In this document: positions 19,896 through 30,342 of the stretch, piece by piece | Position numbering within the stretch: the first letter of the stretch is position 1 | Layout of the letters: every line of letters begins with the position of its first letter | Source of the DNA: Symsagittifera roscoffensis | Taxonomy: Eukaryota; Xenacoelomorpha; Acoela; Convolutidae | Length of the DNA stretch: 64,000 nt | NCBI RefSeq assembly: GCF_963678635.1 | Contig: NC_087068.1 | Span: 18,231,872-18,295,871 of the forward strand | Direction: 5' to 3' | The notes under the pieces: generated by a model | What the model was told of the DNA's origin: nothing | Databases searched by the model: none | The model's input: the letters and a program-made list of their open reading frames with translations, nothing else | Program-made: the position numbers and the translations under genes

Positions 19896-21207
19896 TCAAA
19901 CCTGGTAGCTGTCTGGCAGAAGTCTGTGGACTGGAAGGTCACGTTTGTGGAAGTCTGGATTGCGTGAAACCCCTAGAGAGACAACACGAGCAGTTGACGA
20001 TATTGTTTGGGAACGTTGTGATGAAAGCAAGGACGGAAACGGAACTGATCGCAGATTGCCATGGAGGAACCGGGTGAATCTAGTGACTGCACTAGGATTC
20101 TACAGCATGCTTGGTTCTTTAGAGTCACTATTGAATCTAGAACAGAAACATGAGATGGTCACAGCCATCAGTGTAGAAGTGTTCCCAGGAGTTTTGCAAA
20201 CTGAGCAAAAGTACATAGGAAAATGGAGGGAAGCAATCGAGACAGAAATGAACATCCGACACAGTGAAACTTATCGTAGACCATCAGGAGCACGATATTT
20301 GGTGGGATCGACATTAGCTCCAATGTGCAAGAGCAGAAACCCGGTGCATTTTGTAGCTGTGGATGTAAAGAGTACGAGAGCGATCGTGGATCAAGCCTTC
20401 TCAGTGCCAAAGTGTGTGAGACTAACGAGAATGTCGGAAAAATCTTACGAGTTACTGTGTAAATTGTTCACAGCAGTTCCAGAGAGAACCAAGGAGGAGT
20501 TGGAATCAATACTTGGAAGGAAGTTCATGGGATACGTGAGTGGGAACTTTAGTGACTTTGAAAGACAGAAACAGAGAGGATCAACCGTTACAGATTACAA
20601 TACAGTAGACGAGAATGATGAAGTCCACCGACTGATGATGGAAGTGGAACTATTACTGGAAGCTTCGAGAAAGCGTAATTGGATGAGCATCATGTTGACA
20701 CATGATGAGTTTCCCTGCCACTGCTTGCTGCAAACATGGTGGTATCCCGGGCGTAGTAATCTGCTGTTGATCTGGGACTCTGGAGAGCTGCTCTCCATGT
20801 GTTTACCAGACTCATCACGGCCCATAACAATAATGATACTGGGAGTTATGATGGCGATACGATGGCTGGAAGCTCATGTCAGGGAGAACAATAGACAGGA
20901 GGCACCAACGCGGGAACAATTTCAGAAATTGGATTGTCTAAAAGATTTAGATCTTTTTGAGACAACGTGCAAGATTCTGAACATTCCGATGGAAGTGAAA
21001 AAGATATGGGCAACAAGACGACTGATGCCATGGTTTAGAGCCAACATGACTGCATGGTTGTACGAATATGCCAAAAAGTATATGTCGAAGCACGGCAGAG
21101 TGTATAGTGGGTATCAGCTGGACATTGGGGCAGGAGGAATTTCCAAGACAAGTGAACGTAGTGGAAAAGAAAAAGAAGAGATGTTGAAGATTTGGAGAGA
21201 AACGTGA
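19896..21207 (+). pseudogene. Accessory polyprotein C-terminal segment H, copy 1
   Basis: A unique-looking C-terminal domain of about 400 residues. In this copy one base is missing near 20076, which throws the frame from the previous segment. The second copy (26698-27744) keeps that frame open across the same point, showing what the undamaged arrangement is. This copy also lacks about 50 bases near 21130 that copy 2 retains. Short Cys- and Trp-containing stretches such as HCLLQTWWYPGR are conserved between copies. No family is recognised and there is no evidence for a membrane anchor. Confidence 0.5.
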
Positions 21208-21404
21208 CGTTGTGTCTCCACAACAGCTTCTGCCGGAACAGAGAATCTAATGTGGATCCCCTACCTTGTTGTAAACAGAGGGTAGAAGAGCAGAAGTGTT
21301 GGAGGACTGCTTCCAACAGCGTCAGAATAGCTAACGATGTGTTGCAAGACACAGAAACTGAAAACGCAGAGTCAATGTCACAGGAGGAGGAGATAAAACA
21401 TTGA
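21192..21404 (+). CDS. Small Cys-containing ORF, possible C-terminal extension (copy 1)
   Basis: About 70 codons with five or six Cys residues and an acidic end, without an initial ATG. The last 60 or so codons are identical in the duplicated copy (27967-28167). It overlaps the end of segment H in another frame, so it is more likely the frameshifted end of the polyprotein than a separate gene. Confidence 0.3.
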   Translation: MERNVTLCLHNSFCRNRESNVDPLPCCKQRVEEQKCWRTASNSVRIANDVLQDTETENAESMSQEEEIKH

Positions 21405-22224
21405 CGAATGGCCGGAGAGACAAGACGCTAAAAGAAAAAAATCTAGAAAAATTTAGACGTTTTAGAACTTCTAAACAACGAAAAAAGAAGAAACAAAGAA
21501 GTGACAAAAGAGAAGAAGTTGAAACTCAGAATTGTTTTATGTGTGTGACGAAAACTCAAGTGAGAAACTAAGCAACCGGGTTGTAATTGAAAACTGAAAC
21601 ATTTAGTTGAGTTTTGAACATTAAACAATTTGTTGCATTTATAAATTTGCATTTTGATTTTAGTTAGTGGCTTTAAAAACACTTACTATTTATTTAGAAA
21701 GGCTTGAGCGAAAAGTATATTTAAATATTCCAGCCTGCATGACTGTTTTTAATCAACTAGGAGAACTGATCACTTTGTGGTGACATGAAAGGCTTGGGTA
21801 ATCTCTTGAAGAGGGAGATTGTTTCATTGTTCTTTCTAACCACAGAGTTCCTGAATTTTAATATTCAGGACAATCACAACTAAAATTTCCGAAGCGAAGA
21901 AGCATAGTAGCAAGATTTTAGCTTGTTGGTTGGCAGGACTGTCCTGCGAACTAACACCTTTTAAAACCTAGGAGAAAAAAATTTTAAGTCAGGGCAATAA
22001 CGTTGGAAGTCAGGAAAAATGTTTTATCCTAAGTCATATCCTCAAAGTGCAGATTAGTGAATAAATTTAGAAGGCTATAGCAATGTAGTATGATGCCATT
22101 TATATTCTGCAGTTAGTCTATATGACGCGGATAAAAGTAATTTCGTGCATTTGGTAAATTCTGTTCGATGACACTGCACCAATTTTACGAATATTGCGAG
22201 ATTCAATGGGGACATTGACCGGGC
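21405..22224 (+). other. 3' untranslated region of the giant element
   Basis: About 820 bases without coding potential between the last ORF and the polypurine-like tract. It is almost identical to 28168-28986 in the second unit. It begins A-rich and then turns AT-rich. No regulatory motif is clearly recognisable. Confidence 0.55.
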
Positions 22225-22237
22225 TGTCCGGGGAGTA
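22225..22237 (+). promoter_or_regulatory. Polypurine-like tract before the 3' LTR
   Basis: TGTCCGGGGAGTA lies directly before the LTR start TGTGACATT. The GGGGAGTA part resembles the short GGGTGGTA-type tract used by Ty1 to prime plus-strand DNA. It recurs before the duplicated LTR (28989-29001) and as internal copies in pol. Confidence 0.55.
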
Positions 22238-23140
22238 TGTGACATTCGACCAGAATGGACGAAAATCCAGTTTCGAGTTTTAGCAGCGGGCCTTCCGAAT
22301 TGGCAGTTTTGAGGGATTGAGAGCGTTATTCAGGCGATTAGACAAATTGTAAAGGCTGAAGGATTCGGAAATTCCTAAATCTTAAAAATTCGAAATGATT
22401 ACGTAATAATTCTGAGAAACGTCAAAAACGGCCATTTTGAAAAAAAAACTTGAATAAAAACACAACAACGATAGTTGCGACGACGACAACAACGAGAAAA
22501 TTGAGAATCAGAATCGGAGAAAAGCAGAAGTAGCAGAGACCGCTCCGAGTTGCAACTATTGTGCCGCTACAATAGTTGCAAGGCCGTTGCAAACAACGGT
22601 GAAGGGTAGAAGACAGCCTTCTGGAAGGAAAAAAAGGGGTCTTATTTCCCCGGATGCAAGAATCCGGAGGGGTCTCGGGACTGGAACTCATATCATTATA
22701 TACAAATTTTTAACTTCCCTCTTATGTCCTGAATTGAATTTAATTAACATCTGAATTCATTTTGCAAGGATGAGAAGCTATGAGTTGGGGGAAAGGTTGA
22801 TCCATCTTCGATGGAGATGATGATTTTTATCTACTGAACAAAAACAATCATAATATCATAAATAGTAGTAGCCCTGATTTTAGGAGTGACCTCGTGGTCT
22901 GGGGATACGGAGACCCAGCCATGAGCTCACAATTTTTGCACGTATTTAAGTTAATCTGAGTGTTTTGACCGAAGCCGGAAGCAGTAACGTTTTTGTCGAC
23001 CCGATGTTAAAAAGACCACCAAAAGAACTGGCTTTGGTAGAGACGGTGAAAAGCATGTAGAGCTCTGCTTAGACGTTGGCCAGTCGTCTTAGAACCTAGC
23101 TTTATTTTCCGTCGATATGTACTTCCGGGCAAATGTTACA
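22238..23140 (+). repeat. 3' LTR of the giant element (903 bp)
   Basis: Bounded by TGTGACATTCG and an AATGTTACA end, which form an imperfect inverted terminal repeat, with TG...CA ends. It is nearly identical to 29002-29905 and clearly related to 61617-62537. A TATA-like TATATACAAA lies at 22697-22706 and a conserved hairpin at 22886-22930. The last roughly 210 bp are the most conserved part and also occur at 1908-2121. CCGGAGGGGT motifs are present (22664). Flanking DNA differs on the 3' side of the copies at 23141 and 62538, which fixes the LTR end. Confidence 0.85.
22886..22930 (+). other. Conserved LTR hairpin
   Basis: GTGACCTCGTGGTCTGGG pairs with CCCAGCCATGAGCTCAC around a ten-base loop. 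The pairs are GTGA/TCAC, CTC/GAG, a G-U wobble, TGG/CCA and CTGGG/CCCAG, with one mismatch and one bulge. The same structure stands at 29651-29695 and 62281-62325. The only change seen in the third copy is in the loop, as expected for a selected RNA structure. It lies just before the most conserved part of the LTR. Confidence 0.5.
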
Positions 23141-23240
23141 ATTGGTATTGATGATTCAGTTTGGCATTGGTATTGGTATTGAGGCCCCTGGTTTTGGTAT
23201 TTTGGTATTGGTATTGAATTCCCTGATATATCCTCCTTAA
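23141..23240. repeat. TTGGTA-type short tandem repeat behind the LTR
   Basis: Several imperfect TTGGTATTGGTATTG runs directly follow the LTR end. The same arrangement is present at 29906-30007. It is probably old flanking or target DNA rather than part of the LTR, since the right-hand LTR lacks it. Confidence 0.6.
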
Positions 23241-23579
23241 CTAAATTATTTGCAAGCGAGGGTTAACTCATTTGATTTAAACAACTCTTGTACTATGTTT
23301 TTGGCCTCTAATTGTATTATTACAGTTATTTAAGTTATTTGGTTTGATTCTTTTGAGTCGGAAACCTCGCTCGGTCTTAAAGATATCTCTATTCCTTCGA
23401 TATCATCTAACCAAGATTTTGGGGTCACAAATTCTCAAAAACTAAAATGGGACAACCATCTTAAATTCAAGCTTATTGCGGTAAATAAATCTTTTTATTT
23501 TATCAAACGTTCTATTCCATACAGCGTCGCATTGTGGACCAAGTTTAAATATTATCATTTTTGCATAAGAAGTGTCCTT
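23241..23579 (+). pseudogene. LINE (non-LTR retrotransposon) fragment, copy 1
   Basis: On the + strand it encodes first the C-terminal end of a LINE ORF2 (the same peptide as at 33900-33960). It then encodes the conserved segment behind the RT palm: DLGVTNSQKLKWDNHL in copy 2 and a slightly changed version here. It breaks off in the IRSVLLYG motif because another element is inserted there. The order of the two peptides is not that of an intact LINE, so the fragment was already rearranged. The ORF pieces are short and frameshifted. Confidence 0.7.
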
Positions 23580-26500
23580 AAAATTACAAAGTAAATTCAC
23601 AAAAGAAAAAAAATACAACATCACAGTGATGGAAGTTTAAATCTTGGCTGTGGTCGGTTCTCCACTTCCGGGTTCCCCTCAACCCTGTGATAGCTGATTG
23701 TAGGAGCGAGAAAGACCTCTCCAGCCGGATTTCACTAATGGCATCGGGATAGGGCGTATTACTCTTGTCGGATATCTTCTGAGTGAGCTTTTCCATGAAT
23801 TTTGGGGCTTCTTTTCCCATGCCACCAGTCGTTGAAAACACAAGGGGCGTGAATGTTCTACGTTCAACGTTATTAATTCTGCAATTATATGCCCTCCTCG
23901 TTTCATTCTCATGGTTAGCATATACCGATTTGACTGATTTTCCAATATAACTTGGTGCGTTGGGATGAAATACACGAACGTCTAAATAAGTCTTAACGCT
24001 TCATGCCCAAAAATTGTCGCAGACGATGTCGAGACGCGCTTCGTCAGATGAGTTTGCAGTACTCGGTTGGAGATATTCACCGCTGAGAGGCTGCAAAAGA
24101 GGCTCAATGCCAACTCCTCGGCAAAAAGAATCTAGAGTATGGGCGAAAAAAATTCAAATCCCGTCATGTCGCTGCGCAACAAATCTCCGGTTTTACAAAT
24201 CATGGCGTGCTCTACATTTTAGGACTGAACACAAACGCAATTGGTCAGCAGGCTCTTGAGACGCCTTTACGGAGTGCGTATCCCTTTTCTTCAATCGGAA
24301 GGGTATTCAGCCAATGGAAGCTCCTCTCTCGGCTGTTAACTCCACATTGGTTTTTCAGAACTAGTGGAAACCGACAAAATGTTCTGAAGAAGTTCTTCTG
24401 AACATTCTCGTTTCTTTTTCATAAGAACATACTTCTGTTTCGCCTGCTCATGATGTGTGTCACCGTTAACGATAACTGCTGTTCATTTATGAGAATAATC
24501 AAAGGGGTAGCCAGAATAACAGAGCTCGTTAGCTCACCGGGGGAAGACATCACGGGGTTCTGAATGTCAAGTCCGACCAGACGGCATGGAAGCCTCAATG
24601 TGTCATGAAGATTGGTATTACACGGGTGCCCCAACAGAGCAGGGATGAATTGATTCTCGATTGTTTCATCTAGGCAGTGCACATGATCACTGAAAGTGTC
24701 CACGGTACGGGCAAGAAAGTTCCACTTGTTCCGGAATCCAAAAGTGAAACCAGCATAGGCTGCTTGCGAGTGTATTGACGCAATTCCTGACAGTTTCTCA
24801 AGTTGTTTCCCAATTTTGTCACCGCGGTTGGTCAAGAACTGATTCTCATACTTTTTGCTCCCAAGTGGTGTGCCTAAATACTTAGCACCTTTAACAGTGA
24901 TGACTACACCAGTTTCTTCAAAGACAAGTTTCGCTTCATTCAGCTGTTCAGGTTTGACAACTAAGAGGGTCTTCTCTGCATTCGGGTAGTAACAAAAGCT
25001 CGGTCCCATCTGAGAAAGAAAGTCCCACCAATGTCTTAGTTGCCTCAGTTTTCCAGCACCTCCAGCGTCATCCGCAGCTTACCACTGTTCACAGGAACAT
25101 AGTAGACAAGCAGAGTAATAGAGAGGCAAACGGAAAACCATGCCAGACGGGTCTCCCTGTGTCGTTCCCTCTTCACCGGACAATTCTTCACCAAAGCTGA
25201 AAAGCCTGTTCGCATGGCGGTAAAGATTATGGACAAATGTTGACACAAGGGGGCAGCTGTACTGGATGTTATGTAGAGCTACTCTAATGTTAAGGAGGTT
25301 AAAGGCATTTTCTGCGTCTACCAGAAGAACTCCGTCACTGTCAGAATCGTTGAAGAAGTTTCTCATAGAATGAGTAGCGGCATCAATACCACTCATATGA
25401 CCAGCAGCGAGTTGTAGGGGGCCAGATGACTGCTCCATTTCAGTTTTAAACTTCCTGCAAACTGTCTTACCAATGATGCGGAGCATAACTTTCCCAATGC
25501 CGATTGGGCGGACACCAGGACATTTATCGTGAGAGCAACAAGGCGACTGGCAAGAAGAGACTCAACGGATGACGTATCCGTATATGTCTTGCAGAGTTTG
25601 TGGGACATCAGGGCAAGAGCTTAGCAAAGATAATTTGAGGCTGGCCGAAACTCTTTGGAACAAAGACTACGCCGCATACCCAGAGCGTCCAGGCCCGAGG
25701 GTCCTGCTCCACCATGTGTATGTTGAGCAGCTGTTCGAACATCTTCACTAGAAATGGAGTCGAAAATCACATCATAAACTTTTGCAAGCAGTCCTCTTAG
25801 AACACCACTCCAATTGACAGATGCAGCTTTAGGGTGCTTGTCATTCAGGATTTTCATGGTCTCAGAGGTTGGTTCGAGTACGCCGTCCTCCGATCTGTCT
25901 TCAAAGAGTCTTATGCTAAAGAAGGACTATTGCGTTGCTTCGGTTTTTGCGATTAGATAGCGATAGCTTCATCCAATTTTTCAGTAATTATACCATCCTG
26001 CCACAACGTTAAGCGCCTTTCAAGAGCAGCATCATGCTCACGCGTTTTCGAACTTTTCGATGGTTTCTGCAGAAGTAACGGGGGCAACGCTATTGCAGCT
26101 TTAATAGAGAAAGATTCCAGTGATATATTAAGATTCCAATCGTTGATAAGTTTGTTGAGTTCAGTAACAAACCTCTTGCCATGCACACCAGAGGGTAATT
26201 TGAACAAGTTTTTCTTCCAGTGCACTACATGTTCATCTGCATTATTAAAGAAAGTTTCAAACTCAACGCCCGAAAGCTTGCCCCAGGCTTGTTCAGGGCG
26301 CCTACACTTATAACGATCGGGTACTAACAGGTTCGGCTACTCTTCGGCGTCGTTTGAGAGGACGTCGCAAGTTTCACACAAAAAAGTTTTGTCTCCAAGT
26401 TTCAATACTGCTTTCTCAGATGTCTTTGCACAGGAATAATGAAACCAAGTAAAGCAACGATCACACTGAACACCTCTCGTTCTGACAAGGCCACCCTACT

Positions 26501-26632
26501 TAAACCCAAAATTGCCACATTGTGCGCCGGTTTCTGTTCCCGGCTTCATCTTCGCTGTTCTTCGTGTTTTATTGTTTTAATCGAAAATTATTTAATAAGT
26601 TTATCACAACAATTCGGCTAATAACTATAACA
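23580..26632 (-). mobile_element. PHD-finger/RT retroelement inserted in the LINE, copy 1 (dead)
   Basis: On the minus strand, in order from 26.5 to 23.6 kb, come a PHD-finger-like Cys/His module and an N-terminal domain with HWKKNLFKLPSG (about 26170-26225). Then come a GAGPSGLDALGMRR segment and RT motifs (LVDAENAFN; EGTTQGDPSGM near 25150), followed by the C-terminal region with DVRVFHPNAPSY and FSTTGGMGKE (about 23800-23985). The family is widespread in invertebrates and is usually annotated only as a reverse transcriptase. Damage includes a 10-base deletion near 25076 that removes the Tyr of the YADD box, a loss of about 46 bases near 25910, and frameshifts. It is flanked by ATAAGAAGTGTCCTT at 23565-23579 and 26633-26647. 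Confidence 0.8.
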
Positions 26633-26687
26633 ATAAGAAGTGTCCTTCTCTACGGCATTCAACTCTGGTTTCCTTCCGTACTTTACA
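26633..26687 (+). pseudogene. LINE sliver behind the nested insertion, copy 1
   Basis: Encodes the continuation of the interrupted IRSVLLYGIQLWFPS motif of the LINE and is cut at the duplication junction. The full continuation is seen at 33472-34222. Confidence 0.7.
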
Positions 26688-26697
26688 ACACAAGCAG

Positions 26698-27970
26698 TTG
26701 ACGATATTGTTTGGGAACGTTGTGATGAAAGCAAGGACGGAAACGGAACTAATCGCAGATTGCCATGGAGGAACCGAGGTGAATCTAGTGACTGCACTAG
26801 GATTCTACAGCATGTTTGGTTCTTTAGAGTCGCTATTGAATCTAGAACAGAAACATGAGATGGTCACAGCCATCAGTGTAGAAGTGTTCCCAGGAGTTTT
26901 GCAAACTGAGCAAAAATACATAGGAAAATGGAGGGAAGCGATCGAGACGGAAATGAACATCCGACACAGTGAAACTTATCGTAGACCATCAGGAGCACGA
27001 TGTTTGATGGGATCGACATTAGCTCCAATGTGCAAGAGCAGATACCCGGTGCATTTTGTAGCTGTGGATGTAAAGAGTACGAGAACGATCGTGGATCAAG
27101 CCTTCTCAGTGCCAAAGTGTGTGAGACTAACGAGAATGTCGGAAAAATCTTACGATTTACTGTGTAAAACGTTCTCAGCAGTTCCAGAGAGAACAAAGGA
27201 GGAGTTGGAATCAATACTGGGAAGGAAGTTCATGGGATACGTGAGTGGGAACTTCAGTGACTTTGTGAGACAGAAACAGAGAGGATCAACCGTTACAGAT
27301 TACAATACAGTAGACGAGAATGATGAAGTCCACCGAGTGATGATGGAAGTGGAACCATTACTGGAAGCTTCGGGAAAGCGTAATTGGAGGAGCATCATGT
27401 TGACACATGAAGAGTTTCCCTGCCACTGCTTGCTGCAAACATGGTGGTATCCCGGGCGTAGTAATCTGCTGTTGATCTGGGACTCTGGAGAGCTGCTCTC
27501 CATGTGTTTACCAGACTCATCACGGCCCATAACAATACTGATACTGGGAGTTATGATGGCGATACGATGGCTGGAAGCTCATGTCAGGGAGAACAATAGA
27601 CAGGAGGCACCAACGCGGGAACAATTGCAGAAATTGGATTGTCTAAAAGATTTAGTTCTTTTTGAGACAACGTGCAAGATTCTGAACATTCCGATGGAAG
27701 TAAAAAAAGATATGGACAAGAAGACGACTGATGCCATGGTTTAGAGCCAACATGACTGCATGGTTGTACGAATATGCCAAAAAGCATATGTCGAAGCACG
27801 ACAGAGTGTATAGTGGGTATCAGCTGGACATTGTGGCAGGAGCTTTCAAGCGAGCTCTCGTGACTCATCGGAATGCAGTGACCACCGCTGTGAAGAGAAT
27901 TTCCAGGACAAGTGAACGTAGTGGAAAAGAAAAAGAAGAGATGTTGAAGGAAGATTTGGAGAAAACGTGA
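26698..27970 (+). pseudogene. Accessory polyprotein C-terminal segment H, copy 2
   Basis: Open from the duplication junction to 27744 (348 codons) without the frameshift that damages copy 1 near 20076. An indel in an A-rich stretch near 27710 then changes the frame, and the rest continues to 27970. It retains about 50 bases near 27845-27900 that copy 1 has lost, including a helical segment. It has no promoter or upstream gene of its own, so it is a by-product of the duplication. Confidence 0.55.
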
Positions 27971-28167
27971 CTTTGTGTCTCCACAACAGCTTCTGCCGGA
28001 ACAGAGAATCTAATGTGGATCCCCTACCTTGTTGTAAACAGAGGGTAGAAGAGCAGAAGTGTTGGAGGACTGCTTCCAACAGCGTCAGAATAGCTAACGA
28101 TGTGTTGCAAGACACAGAAACTGAAAACGCAGAGTCAATGTCACAGGAGGAGGAGATAAAACATTGA
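27967..28167 (+). CDS. Small Cys-containing ORF, copy 2
   Basis: The same 66 codons as at 21207-21404, preserved without change. Probably the end of the polyprotein frame rather than an independent gene. Confidence 0.25.
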   Translation: MTLCLHNSFCRNRESNVDPLPCCKQRVEEQKCWRTASNSVRIANDVLQDTETENAESMSQEEEIKH

Positions 28168-28988
28168 CGAATGGCCGGAGAGACAAGACGCTAAAAGAAA
28201 AAAAAAACTAGAAAAATTTAGAAGTTTTAGAACTTCTAAACAACGAAAAAAGAAGAAACAAAGAAGTGACAAAAGAGAAGAAGTTGAAACTCAGAATTGT
28301 TTTATGTGTGTGACGAAAACTCAAGTGAGAAACTAAGCAACCGGGTTGTAATTGAAAACTGAAACATTTAGTTGAGTTTTGAACATTAAACAATTTGTTG
28401 CATTTATAAATTTGCATTTTGATTTTAGTTAGTGGCTTTAAAAACACTTACTATTTATTTAGAAAGGCTTGAGCGAAAAGTATATTTAAATATTCCAGCC
28501 TGCATGACTGTTTTTAATCAACTAGGAGAACTGATCACTTTGTGGTGACATGAAAGGCTTGGGTAATCTCTTGAAGAGGGAGATTGTTTCATTGTTCTTT
28601 CTAACCACAGAGTTCCTGAATTTTAATATTCAGGACAATCACAACTAAAATTTCCGAAGCGAAGAAGCATAGTAGGAAGATTTTAGCTTGTTGGTTGGCA
28701 GGACTGTCCTGCGAACTAACACCTTTTAAAACCTAGGAGAAAAAAAATTTAAGTCCGGGCAATGACGTTGGAAGTCAGAAAAAATGTTTTATCCTAAGTC
28801 ATATCCTCAAAGTGCAGATTAGTGAATAAATTTAGAAGGCTATAGCAATGTAGTATGATGCCATTTATATTCTGCAGTGAGTCGATATGACGCGGATAAA
28901 AGTAATTTCGTGCATTTGGTAAATTCTGTTCGATGACACTGTACCAATTTTACGATATTGCGAGATTCAATGGTTTCATTGACCGGTT
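28168..28988 (+). other. 3' untranslated region, copy 2
   Basis: Duplicate of 21405-22224 with scattered substitutions. It has no coding potential and leads into the polypurine-like tract TTTGTCCGGGGAGTA at 28987-29001. Confidence 0.55.
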
Positions 28989-29001
28989 TGTCCGGGGAGT
29001 A

Positions 29002-29905
29002 TGTGATATTCGACCAGAATGGACGAAAATCCAGTTTCGAGTTTTAGCAGCGGGCCTTCCGAATTGGCAGTTTTGAGGGATTAAGAGCGTTATTCAGACG
29101 ATTAGACAAATCGTGAAGGCTGAAGGATTCGGAAATTTCTAATTTTTAAAAATTCGAAATGATGACGTAATAATTCTGAGAAACGTCAAAAACGGCCATT
29201 TTGAAAAAAAAACTTGAATAAAAACACAACAACGATAGTTGCGACGACGACAACAACGAGAAAATTGAGAACCAGAATCGGAGAAAAGCAGAAGTAGCAG
29301 AGACCGCTCCGAGTTGCAACGATTGTGCCGCTACAATAGTTGCAAGGCCGTTGCAAACAACGGTGAAGGGTAGAAGGCAGCCTTCTGAAAGGAAAAAAAG
29401 GGATCTTATTTCCCCGGATGCAAGAATCCGGAGGGGTCTCGGTACTGGAACTCATATCATTATATACAAACTTTTATCTTCCCTATTATGTCCTGAATTG
29501 AATTTAATTAACATTTGAATTCATTTTTCAAGGATGAGAAGCTAGGAGTAGGGTGGAAGGGTTGATCCATCTTCGATGGAGATGATGATTTTTATCTACT
29601 GAAGAAAAACAATCATTATATCATAAATAGTAGTAGCCCTGATTTTAGGAGTGACCTCGTGGTCTGGGGATACGGAGACCCAGCCATGAGCTCACAATTT
29701 TTGCTTGTATTTAAGTTAATCTGAGTGTTTTGACCGAAGCCGGAAGCAGTAACGTTTTTGTCGACCCGATGTTAGAAAGACCACCAAAAGAACTGGCTTT
29801 GGTAGAGACGGTGAAAAGCATGTAGAGCTCTGCTTAGACGTTGGCCAGTCGTCTTAGAACCTAGCTTTATTTTCCGTCGATATGTACTTCCGGGCAAATG
29901 TTACA
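29002..29905 (+). repeat. LTR, copy in duplication unit 2 (904 bp)
   Basis: Starts TGTGATATTCG and ends AATGTTACA. It differs from 22238-23140 by scattered substitutions and keeps the hairpin (29651-29695), the CCGGAGGGGT motif and the TATA-like box. It is a duplicate of the 3' LTR, not an independent insertion, because the flanks are duplicated as well. Confidence 0.85.
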
Positions 29906-30007
29906 ATTGGTATTGATGATTCAGTTTGGCATTGGTATTGGTATTGAGGCCCTGGTATTGGTATTTTGGTATTGGTATTGAATTCCCTGATATATCCTCC
30001 TTAACTA

Positions 30008-30342
30008 AACTATTTGCAAGCGAGGGTAAACTCATTTGATTTAAACAACTCCTGTACTATGTTTTTGGCCTGTAATTGTATTATTACAGTTATTAAAGTT
30101 ATTTGGTTTGATTCTTTTGAGTCGGAAACCTCGCTCGGTCTTAAAGATATCTCTATTCCTTCGATATCATCTAACCAAGATCTCGGGGTCACAAATTCTC
30201 AAAAACTAAAATGGGACAACCATCTTAAATTCAAGCTTATTGCGGAAAAAAAACTTTTCATTTTATCAAACGTTATATTCCATACAGCGTCGCATTATGG
30301 ACCAAGTTTAAATATTATCAACTTTGCATAAGAAGTGTCCTT
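30008..30342 (+). pseudogene. LINE fragment, copy 2
   Basis: Counterpart of 23241-23579. It has one open frame of 105 codons joining the LINE C-terminal peptide (LNNSCTMFLACN) to the post-palm segment (DLGVTNSQKLKWDNHL), and it ends where the minus-strand RT element is inserted. Confidence 0.7.

Larger units (their letters stand above)
19981..26687. repeat. Tandem duplication, unit 1 (about 6.7 kb)
   Basis: Matches 26685-33527 over its whole length with a few per cent divergence and several small indels. It spans the end of the accessory polyprotein, the 3' UTR, LTR, LINE fragment, nested RT element and a LINE sliver. The junction between units reads ...TTTAC|AACAC... and shows only 3-4 bases of microhomology (ACA/ACAC), so it did not arise by recombination between the LTRs. 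Confidence 0.85.

Noticed and set aside
23141-23240. TTGGTA repeats as part of the LTR
   Set aside because: The right-hand LTR continues directly into its primer-binding site and lacks them, so they lie outside the LTR.
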